Shown piece after piece: positions 27,757-39,900 of a DNA stretch of 64,000 nucleotides (position 1 is its first letter; each line of letters opens with the position of its first letter). The stretch is from assembly GCA_037951165.1 (NCBI GenBank), contig JBBDHG010000024.1:6725001-6789000 (forward strand). The letters run 5' to 3'. Position numbers and translations under genes: made by a program. The DNA is from Lophius americanus (lineage: Eukaryota; Chordata; Actinopteri; Lophiiformes; Lophiidae). Under the pieces are notes generated by a model. It saw only the letters and a list, made by a program, of their open reading frames with translations. It made no database searches and was not told the DNA's origin.

Positions 27757-27965
27757 ATGATTGATACTTTATTTGTCCCAAGGGAAATTCAGTTCTGTGT
27801 ATTCAACCCACTCCTGAGGGATTAGTGGACAGTTCGTGTGAAGCGCACGGGGGGCATTTTGGGCTCATCTCAAGGACCCAACATCAGCTGGGGCTTGGAT
27901 CTTTCTACCTTCCAATTCTCCCATTGGGAAATGGACGCTCTACCCACTGAGCTGAAGCCGCCCCT
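27757..27965 (-). mobile_element. tRNA-derived SINE, full-length-looking
   Basis: Read on the minus strand it starts with a tRNA-like head containing an A box (CAGCTCAGTGGGTAGAGCG) and a decayed B-box region. It ends with AATTTCCCTTGGGACAAATA AAGTATCAATC, the 3' tail seen on common fish SINEs and their partner LINE. About 200 bp long, inside the pdlim2 first intron. Confidence 0.75.
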
Positions 27966-29347
27966 GCATCTGCAAGAACGCCATGGCTGGGATTGTGCCA
28001 TTTGGCTGATACTAGAGTTCTAGAAAAGTAGATGAATCCCAAACCTAAAACCCATTAAAAAAAACCATTGAGCTTGCATGATTTAGCAGGTGTGACAGGA
28101 GGAACCTCCTCCACAGGCTCAGCGCCCATTTACCTGAAAATGATTTTACCGAAAACAGGTATGTTTTAAAGTAGTTCCGCATTCATGTGAGTTGTGAAAA
28201 TGATCCTTGTGCATACAGAGCCACAAAAATAATATTCAACACTGTAGCATGCATGCCGGTCCAGTAGTCGGCAGCCTAGCATTTTGATATCATTACCACA
28301 AATTAGAAGCCGCACTCGCATATAAATGAAATACTCCAATAATGCCTCTTTGTGACCATGTGTTAACATGTTTCCAAAGCTGTTGCATTTTTCCATAATA
28401 TTTTATGTTGCAGTTTTTAGTAAAAGCCGTTGTTGTGCATGCATCATCTCAGAAAAAACTCCAGACAGCTTCGACTGAAGAGATCGTCTCATCCCCTCCC
28501 CACACTCCCTCTTCCCCCAGAAGATCAACAGATAAATACTAACATTTATTTCAAAGGAAAATTAGAGAATCAGCCTCTCTTCCACACACACACCACCAAA
28601 AGTTGGTGAACTGAGAGCCATAGCAGCAACAGAGATTTAAATAGATAGAAACAAAACAATACGGTTACAATATGTTATTTATAAGAGAGTTCAAATAGAT
28701 TCAAGCAAAAAACAAATATAAATAAAATACATGGGGTCTATTTGAAAAAATACCCCACACAAACACCTTTAGTTGTGTGGGTCATATGTTGGTGCTACAC
28801 TATATAGTCCCTTAATGGGAAGTTCTATGGGTTTTTATGGTTTTCATTAGAAAAAAAGGTGCTATTTGGGGGTTCTTTCCCTATGTTGGTCACAAACACT
28901 AGCCCGTTTTGCCTCCACTGACTTTAAACCCCAGCTGAAGAGAGGTTGTACCTCTCAATGAGGAGGGGGATTACTGCTGAAATAAATTCTGATGGAGCAA
29001 AATGTTTTACATCCCTTAAAAGATCATGCTACAATGTTGCATTCTGATGCCAATCAATTGAAGACAATCATTAAAAGGTAATAAGGATCCAAATGCGATT
29101 TTGAGGGGAAGTTGATGTTTCCGTACAACACAAACTACATGACCAAAATTGTCAAATAGGCACATCAGTATACAATAAACCGCTCAAAAGTGCTGCTGAC
29201 GTTAATTAACTTATGTAAAAAAGAAACAAACAAACATATAATCTCATCGGACATTTGATTAATTAAAGAAAATCAAATTAAATCACGTTTTAGTGAATTA
29301 ACCATGATACTTTAAGTACGGCTCGGACATTTAATAACACTGTATAC

Positions 29348-29620
29348 CTACCGAGTTGAGTAACTGGTTTCCCACCTGTGCGCCCCTCGAAAAACCTCTG
29401 AATCCAGAACAGAGGTCTCCTCCCACCCGAATCAACCCCAGCAGCCGCGTGGTTTCAATCCCTCAGTGTCGGGGCTCAGGAGCGATGATGAAGCGCTGGT
29501 AGTCCCTCGGTAGTTTGACTTCTGTCTCCTCAGATGCTTGAACGTCACCTGTGGCTGCGCGCGCAGTGCTGTCACTAGCACGGGCTCGGGCTCCCATGTG
29601 CAATTTCCAAAATAAAAGCA
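29348..29620 (-). other. pdlim2: probable non-coding first exon (5'UTR) of pdlim2
   Basis: On the minus strand a CpG-rich segment ends at a strong donor: either CTCG|GTAGGT (exon end 29352) or GTAG|GTATAC (29348). The coding start exon of pdlim2 begins with an acceptor and an untranslated leader, so an upstream non-coding exon is needed, and this is the best donor in CpG-rich sequence upstream. The 5' boundary near 29.6 kb is a guess. Transcript data would settle it. Confidence 0.5.
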
Positions 29621-29960
29621 GTGACACAGCCAGCTAACTGGGGCGTGTCTCATCAGAGGAGGAGGAGGAGGAGGCGGAGGCGGAGGCGGAGGCGGAGGAG
29701 GGGAGGAAGGAGCGAGGGAGCCTAAGGTACCGCGGTGATAATTGAGTCATTTATCCCAAAGCAGGCTGTGGCAGAGTTTTTGTGTCCGCGCGCCACCTGC
29801 TGATGGCGTGCAGCAGAGCAGCAAGAGCTCTATCCAGAGCAGCGAACCGACGCAGGTAACGTAACCTGTGTGACCTCCTTTCTCATCAAAGGTGACAACT
29901 TTAACCGGGTGCCTCACGTGAGAAAAGTAGGCGGCGGATCCAGGATATTTTAACCCTGGA
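29360..29960 (-). promoter_or_regulatory. CpG-rich promoter-like region, candidate pdlim2 promoter
   Basis: CpG density and GC content jump here relative to the flanks (GCGCGCGCAG, GCCGCGTGG, CCGCGCGCC). It includes GC/CACC-box-like words (CACGCCCC on the minus strand), a TTTTATTTTGG A/T box near 29608, and the GGAGGC repeat. It lies between the sorbs3 3' end and the inferred first pdlim2 exon. A plus-strand donor-like GCAG|GTAACG at about 29856 would allow divergent transcription. The assignment as promoter is inference. Confidence 0.55.
29656..29702. repeat. (GGAGGC)n / (GAG)n purine-rich tandem repeat
   Basis: Six-base GGCGGA units follow GAG triplets and form an all-purine-biased strand inside the CpG-rich region. 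Such tracts can form G-rich or triplex structures and often lie near promoters. Confidence 0.85.
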
Positions 29961-32209
29961 GCCATAAATCAAAACTTTTTACACAGAAGAAATAATTGAG
30001 TCTATGCACAAACCAGTGCTTGAATGTGACTACTGCATAATGGATGTACATAAATAATTAAATACATTTAATGTGAATTGCATGCTGCCCAATCAACCAT
30101 TGGTTAAACCTTATATGTTAATTTCAATTTTTATTTTGTCTTTTATCCTCTTTTACCTTTGATTTTGTAATTGTTTTTATACACTTCTGTTTTTTGCTGA
30201 TCTTATCTTTATTTTGGGATGTGATTTCATGGTATCATACCATCTATCTTGTGTCTTATCTTATGTGTGAATCTCATTATTATTATCATATATCTCATTT
30301 GTTTGGCCTTATGGTTTGCCATCTGTTGTGACACTACCTTCCGAGTTTTCTTGCCCTAGCATTGAATACCAAAGCATGTTCTTCTTAAAGGATCACTATA
30401 CTACTGTATATAACTTTATAGTATTATACCAGTCCTATTATAAAGATGCAGCTTAGCTATAGTTATTTTTTGTTAAATGTGTATTTATGTGCAAATCTGT
30501 GTTGTTTCTGTCAATCTGTGTATTTAGCAACTTAATTAGGTTCACCTGTGGAGTCAATTAAATACAACTGTCAGCATTAGAGTCTACATCTGTGATGCCT
30601 ATAATGTACAATATAGAGTTCATAACTAATGATGGATGTGTATCAAACTTGGCTACGTTCCAATTTCTTCCCCACTTTTGTATATAAATAGTAAAGACAA
30701 TAATGAGAAACGTGTTTCAATACAATTTGGTCCTGTAACAACAACTTCATAATACAACATATGAAAAAAATTACCAAGTAAGTTAAGTTACCCAATTCTG
30801 AAAATTAAAATTTTCCAATTCATTCATTTCAAAGCAATCAATATCAATATTGATTAAAAAAATCTTAATTAATTTATACTTGATCAAATTTAACATGACT
30901 TTTACATGACATGACATAGCTTGATTGTAATTAACTTTCATAAACCCTGTTTCATCAGGAACACATATAAGGTCAATATTGCTTGAAACTGAGATGAAAT
31001 CATTATCGGTTAAGAATTTAATGTTAATTGTTATGGCTGTATAGTTAAACTAGAAAAACCAGGCAGAGAACACAAGCGTCCACAAAGGCACAACAGTACC
31101 CTAGGTTAAGGAAGAAATCATGTAGATTTCTCCATTAATGACTGAGTTATATGCATTATAAATTAGATGTATTATTATTATCATTATTTCCAGCCTCTAA
31201 ATCTACCGATAACCCCAACAAGCTCTATGAGTATCTCTTAAATGCTCTGTAGCAGTCGGACTTCACTTTCACTTCAGCATCTCTGTTCAGTACATTGAGC
31301 CCCAAGCTCCATTACAGAAGGAACATCAGAGGAATCAAAGGAAATCTTGAAACAGAGCCCCCAACTCAGAAACATAAAACAAAATCAAAGCACCAAATGC
31401 AGATTGTGAAGTCACTACTCAAAATGGCTTATTAGATTATTTTACTTTAAATGTTTTAAATAATACACATTATCACCTCTAGGATATGCCAAAAACTACC
31501 TCTGGGTAACATTTCCTGCAAATCCGTCCCGTAGTTCTTCCATAAACGTGTTCATGAACAAACAGACAAACCACACAGTGAACACAACCTCCTTCCTTGG
31601 CGGATTTTGTAGAAAAGTAGAATTTTTCAAAATCTTTGGAAGGAGGATGGTAACGGGGATTTTATGAGAGGAGAAAATGGACTGTGTTTTAATTTATGGT
31701 TTTTGTGTGATTTGGTTTTCCCACCTGTAGTCTATCTTATGTGGGAAACTGATTTCAACACCAGATCAGTTGGAACTCTGGATAACAAAATACCTACTGG
31801 TGGCCAGCAGGGTACCAGCCGTAACCATGGATTGAAACAGATAATCTGCTGTGGTGATCCCGAAAGGGAACAGCTGAAAGACTAGGAGAAGAAGAAGAAG
31901 TATGCCTTAGATGTATATTTGCACTATTCAGTAAAAAAAAAAACCTGAATCCGCATTGATGCATTTGTAGCATCAAAAGCATCCCACAAAACCGAGACCA
32001 AACCACTCAGTATCACTCTGTACGTTTTAATAGCTTTTAAAAAAATTGCGTACCATAGACATCAGATACATTGTTTTATATGCAAATATATATTATACTT
32101 TCCATTTGATAAAAGGTTACAATCTGTACAATCATCTCCCGGGGCTAACAAATATGCTTCATTTTTACATGGAATCATCATTTAAAACAACTTCATGATA
32201 AAGTGATTA
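29961..32209. other. intergenic region between pdlim2 promoter and sorbs3 3' end
   Basis: AT-rich DNA without a credible exon. It holds a retroposon (ATT)n tail near 31150-31190 and a fish dispersed repeat at about 31465-31625. No RNA gene was recognised. Confidence 0.65.
31465..31625 (+). repeat. fish dispersed repeat (family C)
   Basis: Contains AGGATATGCCAAAAACTACC, CCTGCAAATCCGTCCCGTAG, a run of ACAAACAGACAAACC and CCTTGGCGGA, which together match a repeat I know as common in percomorph fish genomes. A second partial copy in reverse orientation may lie at 35395-35470. Class uncertain. Confidence 0.5.
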
Positions 32210-33161
32210 GTATTATAAAGGCCACATTTATTGAAGGCTAACACAAACAGATAAGCAGTTCACCAAATACTGTTGAAGTGAGAGTGTTAACCCTTTACGC
32301 AGAGCAAAAACAGCAGTAGCAAAATAAAACGGGAGTAGAAAGAGTCGGGATTGGTCAGTGGAAAGGTCAGCAAAACCTTCAAGGATCATTCAACTATCTG
32401 TCGTGGAAATTGGCTTTAACTTAGAGCTGATCTTGTACAGGCTGAAGAAGTTACATCTTTTACAGCACAGTAACTTATCAATTTTAACTGTCACCTTTGG
32501 CATCCTAAAAGGGACAAACACCATCCAAAACAAACTACAAACTAGTACTTGCATCATTTATATTTCCTCTTCAACATGGCCTAAAGAAGAACAGCAAACA
32601 TCACATGTCCGAACCCTTTCTGCATTTCACTGTAAGCACACATCCTATTGTTTCCTCAACGTTGCCCAGGGCATTTTCAGAGATCTGACAGGAAATCTGA
32701 GGAAAATATGTGGAGAAAAACATTAATCCACCAAAATGCAAGAAAAAGTGCCTCCTTGATAATAATAATAATAAATCTATGCAGTAGTTTGTGGCACTGT
32801 GGTGGCAAGAAGCTGATTGAAGCATCAAACTGTCAGGACCTCAGAAGGAGCTGTTCCTGCAGATGCAAATCGTTGTAGAATATAACAACCCATTCTTTGC
32901 ATCTGGAACAGCATTATTCATTCTGTCCTCTCAAGTGGCCTGTGTGAAAACACAGAAAATCTTGGTGGAACTCGCACACACACATGCATGCATGCAGGGC
33001 AGTGAGGTGAAGTGAGAAACCACACTCGCTTCAGGTCTGACTGAACAAAGTGCAGGAATGTGGTGGGATGAAGAATCGCTGGGGTGTCAAAGCAGGACCT
33101 GCTGGAGTGTGGATCAGTGCTTGATTGGACTTTAATGATGTGGCAAGCAGGAAGTTGAGAG
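32210..33161 (-). other. sorbs3: sorbs3 3'UTR (inferred extent)
   Basis: It runs from the stop codon at 33162-33164 to the first minus-strand AATAAA. No coding potential was seen, only a short (ATA)n near 32758. The length, about 0.95 kb, is reasonable for a vertebrate 3'UTR, but the end is predicted only from the poly(A) signal. Confidence 0.5.
32227..32232 (-). terminator. sorbs3: candidate poly(A) signal AATAAA of sorbs3
   Basis: TTTATT on the plus strand gives AATAAA on the minus strand. It is the first canonical hexamer I found downstream of the sorbs3 stop. Cleavage would be expected about 15-25 nt beyond it. Confidence 0.5.
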
Positions 33162-33223
33162 TCACACAGGTGCCACGTAATTTCCAGGAAAAGTCCCAAA
33201 AGCAAGAGTCCGGTCTGACGTAC
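33162..33223 (-). CDS. sorbs3: sorbs3 last coding exon
   Basis: 62 bp to the TGA at 33162-33164. With the previous base it encodes GTSDRTLAFGTFPGNYVAPV and stop. The FGTFPGNYV strand closes SH3-3, and APV-stop equals the human vinexin C-terminus. Confidence 0.96.
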
Positions 33224-33917
33224 CTAGAAAGAACAGAGAAAAGGCGAAAGACGAATAAATAAATTCTAGCACTAAACCAATGTCCAGGTTTCACTGTGAA
33301 AATGATGTCTGCAATGCTACAGGGTATCCACTAGAGGGAGTACTGGCATACAAATGATACTGGACACAAATTAAAAAATATACTCTTCCTGCAACTTTCT
33401 CAACACTTTAATGATGGTACTTTAAATTACTGAAGCCTGCAGACCTACTGTAACATACAATTCCTTCAATTCTAGAGAACATTTTTGAAAAGAAGGCAAT
33501 GAGAGAGCCCTTTAATTACTTATTTAAAAAAAAAGAAATCTAACATCATTATCTGTTATTTCAGATTTTGTTTTATACATAATCTTAAAAACCTAATTAA
33601 ATAATATCAATACATTTGAAATTAATAATTTATATGTATATTAGATTTTTGTAATGGAAATATAGCAATAATGTAACTCTTGCATTTAATAATTAATTTA
33701 CGACAGACCCCCAATACTCTCCATAACAAATGATCAAAACACGTCCTCCTAATACAATCACTACTTATGCATCATTCCCATTTTTACATTTAATCGTTCA
33801 AGTAATTCATATATTATTTCACTGTCACATGTAATGTAATGTAATGTAATCAGTATGTGATGTGAAATTTGGCACTTTGAGATTTGATGGAAATGTAAAG
33901 TGCGTTACAAGTTAAAT

Positions 33918-33954
<37 letters not shown>

Positions 33955-36900
33955 ATGCATGTCTTTCATTAAATGGGGGAATTTTAGAATATTGTTCCAT
34001 CCCTCCATTCATGAGTCCCGATTCATTTTTCACTCGTTTTCACAAAAATGCCCTGCCTCACTAGGAATTTCCACGATGATACTTTGAGTTAGCCGTGGTA
34101 AAAATAACAAGTATTTGTAACATGAATATAAATTCCTCACCTACAAACCAGCCATCGTCACATTTCTCCATCACATGCACAATGTCTCCTTCTCTGAGCT
34201 CCAACTCATCTGAATTCTGGGGTTTATAGTTGTAAACAGCTTTGTATCTAAAATAGAAAAAAAACGTAAACATATGGTTAAGACAGTCAGCAGGTCTGGC
34301 TTCTGCAGTAGGAATGTGAGCGAATAAACACGTGGAGACGTACGGTTGGCTTTGCACCACTGTTGAGCCAGGGTTGTTTGGCACTTGTGAGTGTGGCATG
34401 GAGTTCAGGTGTGAATTACAGGCGGCAGACTGTTTTGGTATTGAACCCTGTAGGAAAAAAATGACATGCGGTGAGGAATGACGATCTCATCGTTGAAGGA
34501 TCATGTGAGGTGGCTGGGAACATGCAGTGAGTCTCTGAGGGCGGTGGTGAGAGCAGACCTGTGATGGTTCAGTGTATCTGGGAGTGTTCGCTGTGGAAGC
34601 TCCTGCTTTGTGTACCGACACAGAGGACTGGTGGGAAGGTGAAACGGCTCTGGTGTTGGAGCTCTGGTTAGCGGAGTGTGTCTTAGCCCAGTGGTTGTTC
34701 TGGTTGGAGGGTGGAGAGGTGTTGGTGCTGTGAGGCAATCGATAGGCTGTTTCTTTGGCTGTTTGGATGGGGTAGCGTGACGGTGAAGCTGAACAGCTGT
34801 AAGGTACAGGTGAGGACGGCTTTGTGGGGGAGTGCTCAGGTTTTGGGCTGAGTGAAGTGGGGGTGAAAGGGAATGATTGCGAACAGGGTGAGTGCTGTGG
34901 ACGTCCTGGACTCTGGGGTCCAGGCGAGACGGGAGTCATGGGACCAGGTGAGTAGTCATCCGTAGAGTATTTGGTGCGAGGCATTTTGTTGACCTGGACG
35001 TAAGTGGCTGGGAAGATGCCGCTCCGGCTGGTCCCTGAGATCCTCCCCTCTAACCACTTATCATCAACGCGTCGGCTTATATTGATCAGCTCACCCTGAG
35101 GAAAAATCAGAAACGCACTTTGAAAAAGTTTTATACACATAAAACAACAAAATAAAAACAAAAAAACACAAAATAACCAATATAGAGATGAAAAAAACAC
35201 TCATAAACACACAGCGTTTTTTTATGTGTTGTTTGCCGGGGAAAGTTGAAAAGTTCCCAATATGGCAATGTTTAGGGTTGTTTACATATTTATAAATCTG
35301 CCCCTCTATCCAGCTCTGCATAATAAACAATGAGGTCTTGCCAGGTCTTCTCTAAAGTTTCATGGATCAGTTAACTTCTTTTAGTCTAATCCTACTAACA
35401 AACAAATCCTGCAAACAAACAAATGGACTGACAAGGGGGGGGGGGCCATTACCTCCTCCTACAATTAGAGTTAAAAACCAATATTTTTAACATATTGGCA
35501 ACACTTTATAAAATCATAATATGACAGGGATGAATTATAATTTCACCCCACACATCCGCAAGATATTTTATACTTAGGTATTTATCAATATCATACAAAA
35601 CCCATGCAGCTTGACAACAATGGAGCTTTAGAATTGTTTAAAAATGAATTATGTCTAAGCATTGATCTTGACCGTTGGGGGTCTGAGGGTCACTGTGGCT
35701 TGAGCGGGCATTAAGTATTTTACCCTCCACCTAACACAATTATCTACAAGCCACATTTTTCTATGACCTGACCATTATTTCTTTACTTAAGCAAAAAGTA
35801 TTAATGTATTGAATTCTAAACCATACTGAGTTAGAGCTAGCGTTACAGTTAAGGATCACACTGGTGTGATCTCAGATATATTCAAATACGCAACTTTATT
35901 ACAGTATTATACTTGAATAATAAGGACTTGCCAGACACAAAGTTTAAAAAGAATTCCCTAATGTTTGTATGAAATAATCTGATGAACATATAAAGTTAAT
36001 CCATGTGGGTTTAATCCAAAACAACCGGACTTCTGTTTTGGCTTAGATGAGAGGTGAAACGTCTTCAAGCCAAAACAGAAGTCCGGTTGTTTGGTTTATA
36101 CCATGACCTGGATGAATGACAACGCCAACAGACAATATATAAAGTTAATACATTTTCATTTATTAACTGAATCATACAAATTCACGCTCACTGAATAAAA
36201 GTATAGGAAATTGAAGCTAGATTGAATGAGAATTTAATATGCGATTTAAAATATTTGATTCAATGTCAGGATCTATTTTATTATTATAAGTTTTAATTGT
36301 GATTTTGATGGATTGTGGTTTTTGGAACAGAGCCCTTCCCCATTTCTATGCTAAGCTAACCAGCAGATGTCTTTTTCATCCAACCTCTTTTTTACGAGAC
36401 GATCTTGCATAAAACCATTGGAGTACGGTGAATCTCTTTATATAACTATATAAACAATATTCATATGTATTTAAGGGCTAATTATGTTTTTAGCCAGAGA
36501 CTACCCATTCGTCAACCGTTGTTCTGCAATACTCACTTTCCGAAAAGAAAGTTCAACAGGCAGATCAGCGTTGAAATTATACAGAGCCACAGCTTCGCCG
36601 TAGTCCAACACCTGTAAAGTGGGAGACTTTATAGGAGTCGGCTTCTCTGTAGGAGGCAGAATCTGTGAAGGACGAGAACAATTAGACACGTTGTAGCTTT
36701 TCACTACGAAAACTCACAAATTGAAATGTTTATTATTATAGAAGAACACAGTTTAAGTTTGGCATCCAGGCTTCGACCTCATCAAACTTATTGAACCCCA
36801 TCAAACTTATCGAACCCCTTTAACCAGAACCCACAGGTGGATGGGGTGATGGTGTAGCAGGAAGTACTGGTGATAATACGCATGTAGAGCAAAAGCAGCA

Positions 36901-39900
36901 TTGATAGGTACAGGGAGAGATTGGAAGCTTGGTAAAGATCAGTGCAGCTTGAGTTATCTGCCTGAATGAAATTGGGTTCTTTGCTCGATCAAATGAAGAA
37001 ATTCACCTCCACATAAGATGTGGGGAAAATGCCGGCTCTTCCATGATGTTCTCCTTCAAACCAGTTGCCATCGACCTGCCTGTGGATGTAGACAATGTCC
37101 CCTTTCTGCAGCGCCAGCTCCCTGCAGCGATGATACAGAGACGGACAAAAGCAAAATTGATTTGGTGCTTTTAAGAGATGTTAATAACACTGCCACAAAG
37201 GAATTGTCATGTTTATCAGCCCACAGTGTAACTCACTTGGGTGACTGAGCCTGGAAATTGAACTTGGCTCTTGCTGCCTTCATCTAGAAAAAACAAACAC
37301 AATCATTCAGTGTTTTGGAGTATTTGAACAAAAGCTGTTATTATGTGAAGAATCAAGAACATGCTCACATGAGAAAACCTGAAACAATAGCACAAGTGTA
37401 TTTATCCGGCATATAAACATACCCTTTTTTCCTCTTTCTTAGGTGGGAGCTCCATGGTGTCATTTGCAGGAGAGAGACGTTCTACTGTGGAACAAGGCAC
37501 AGTGGTATGAGTAAAAGCTAATAAGAGCACTCCTTTGTTCAGCCAGTGTTGTTTTGAAAGTGTTGCAATAACAAAGAACTCAAATCCTTAAGAAATACTT
37601 ACGTTCAAAAAGGATCTTGATTTATTTCCAAGAAAAACTAGTGGAAGGAGCTAATCTTTAAGCTCTTCCGAGTTCTACTTCCTATTTTTCTTGGCTTCCT
37701 CCCCACCCATCTACAGCAGCTTCTGATTCCACAGGAAGAAACTGCCAAAGTTTTCCATGCTGACAAAAGCCCCGGCTAAAATGTGAAACTCCAGAGCAAT
37801 TGAGAAGAATCATGGGACCTTAGAATATATTAGATTAGTGAAAGCTTTCATCACATATGTTGCCTGTCGAAGTTAAACGCCAGTTTACTGACAATCTGAG
37901 TCTTTGAGAGGGGAGAGGGTTCACGGACAGATACATCGCCTTCAACTATGAGCTACAGCGCTTTGATTTATTCCACTTTTGTGTATCTCAAACTTAAATG
38001 TTACAGATCTTCTAACAGAATGAAACCTAAAACAAAGGCCCCCCTCTGTCAATGAAGATTTAGGAAGGCATTAAGGTTATCATATCTGAAATTTGTAATA
38101 GCTTTAGAAGCCACAACTGCAACCAAATGCTTCCCATAAAGTCCCTGACATTGCCATGGCATTCTTTGCAGAGCTGCTTTGTTGCAGCAAATAGACGGTT
38201 TTTGTGAGCATCAAGTGCCCCGGTCGGGTCCATATTGTGATTAGGCCACTATAAAATGCTCATTTTATTCTTTTCAGAGGTTGTCTTGTTGTATGACCCA
38301 CTTGCACTTGAGCTTCAACTCACCTGACCTGATGACTCCATATTCTCCTGCAGAATCTTCTGTTAGAAGCAGAATTCATGTTTCCCTCAGTAATAAGTCA
38401 ACCTGGCCCTGAAGCAGCAAAGCGTCCCAGATGTCTGTCCTCTTAACGCTTCACATTTTTATTCTTTGACGCTTTGAGGGTCAACAAGTCTTAATGCTCG
38501 TTTGGGTTACTTTCACTTTGTTTTGGACTAGTGGAGCCTCTGACCACTTTGGTGAGAGTGACGTGTAGTTCCTTAGAGTCTTTGGATATTTTGTGAATCT
38601 CTGACCGGTCATCAGCCATGCTCTTGGAGGAATCTTGGACACTGTAGTTTCAAGGTTTCTTGCTTTTTCAGATAATCATATTTCCTTTATTTATCACGTT
38701 ACAAAGTTACACAGAAATGTATCTCTGCATTTAAGCTATCCCTGTGGGAGCAGTGGGCGGTGCCTACGAAGCACCTGAGGAGCGGAGGTTTCAGGGTCTT
38801 GCTCAAGGACCCTAGGCCTATTGTGTCAGGGGATGGGCTTGAACCCTCGTCTCCTGGTTGACGGTCAACCTCTCTACCCACCGAGCTAAAGCCACCCTAA
38901 ATGTGTCTCACTGTGGATCTGTGGCATTCCAGAGCCTTAGAAGCAGCTTAAAACACTTCCCACTTTGGTGTATTGTATTTCAATCATCTTCTTCCTCATC
39001 TTATCGGGAATTTCTTTAGATTTCGGTTTAGTGTGCAACTTGTGAGACCCAAAAAACAAATTCCTACGTCTGAAAATGTTTTGCTTACTGGTAATAATCA
39101 AGCTTGGAACTGTGTCGTTCTGCTATAACCAGTTATTTATGCGATTCAGTAGTTTTTTCGGATACAGTTTCTAACAGAGTGAAAACTGTTTAATTCAGCT
39201 CCAGCTAGTATTACACAAACTTTTTGAATAAATAAATAAATAAATAAACATAGTTATCTGTATTTGTATTTTGTCTTTGCCCAGGTTGCCTTTCCTTTTA
39301 TAGGAAAATTAATACAAATTTTTTTTTAAAAACTCAAGAGGAGGTACCAATACTTTATCACAGGACATAGAGTTCTTATCAAAAGTAGGTGGGAACATTA
39401 CAATCTGCATTTCTGTTGCAGTCAAGAGAAAAGGAACTCCATGCTTACCATATGTGGGAGAAGAGCTTGGTGGGTTGCCAAAAGACCGATGGACAGGCTG
39501 CTTTGATGCCGATGGATTGCTGAAAATGTGAAGACAATATATAAACACACACTGTAATACACACATCCACTCGCAGACACTGTGTATGGCGTGTTCTTCT
39601 TGACACATCTGGTTGCAGCTGTGAGTTTTCCCGTACTGGGAAAGAATGAAAGAAATAATCAGAGACACTAGAAGGGAGCAGGTGGTACTGGGGGGAGTCA
39701 TGTTTCTCTCCTTCAACTGAGAATCTGGTTTAGATGAAGTTTAGAGTTGAAATTGCTTTTAGCCATGGAACTCGTTCATGATCAGAACCAGGAGTATTTT
39801 TGTTCCTGATTTAAAAAGAGTTTAACGAACTGTTCCAAAAATTAGGTAATTATTCATTCACCCCACGCTGATGGGAATTGGATAAAGCCCCATTTCTGGA

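Larger units (their letters stand above)
10372..29347. other. pdlim2 first intron (inferred), about 19 kb, rich in transposon remnants
   Basis: It lies between the acceptor at 10372 and the inferred donor of the non-coding exon near 29.35 kb. No conserved coding exon was found. Recognisable content: hAT-like terminus near 17.1 kb, LINE 3' fragment at 19.56-20.67 kb, family-B repeat at 21.35-21.73 kb, (TA)n near 21.6 kb, (AAT)n near 21.78 kb and a tRNA-derived SINE at 27.76-27.97 kb. A long first intron is where enhancers often sit, but none can be proven by eye. Confidence 0.6.

Noticed and set aside
27757..27965. Possible functional tRNA gene at the right end of this segment
   Set aside because: The B box is decayed and the sequence carries a SINE tail. 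There is no intact T-arm.
35091..35330. 79-codon minus-strand frame upstream of the large sorbs3 exon
   Set aside because: A Phe/Leu-rich product of intronic poly-T sequence before the acceptor at 35095. The spliced frame explains the exon better.
38690..38896. Possible functional tRNA gene (A and B boxes present)
   Set aside because: The anticodon arm does not fold into a proper 7-nt loop and the tRNA-like part continues directly into a SINE body. This is a tRNA-derived retroposon, not a tRNA gene.
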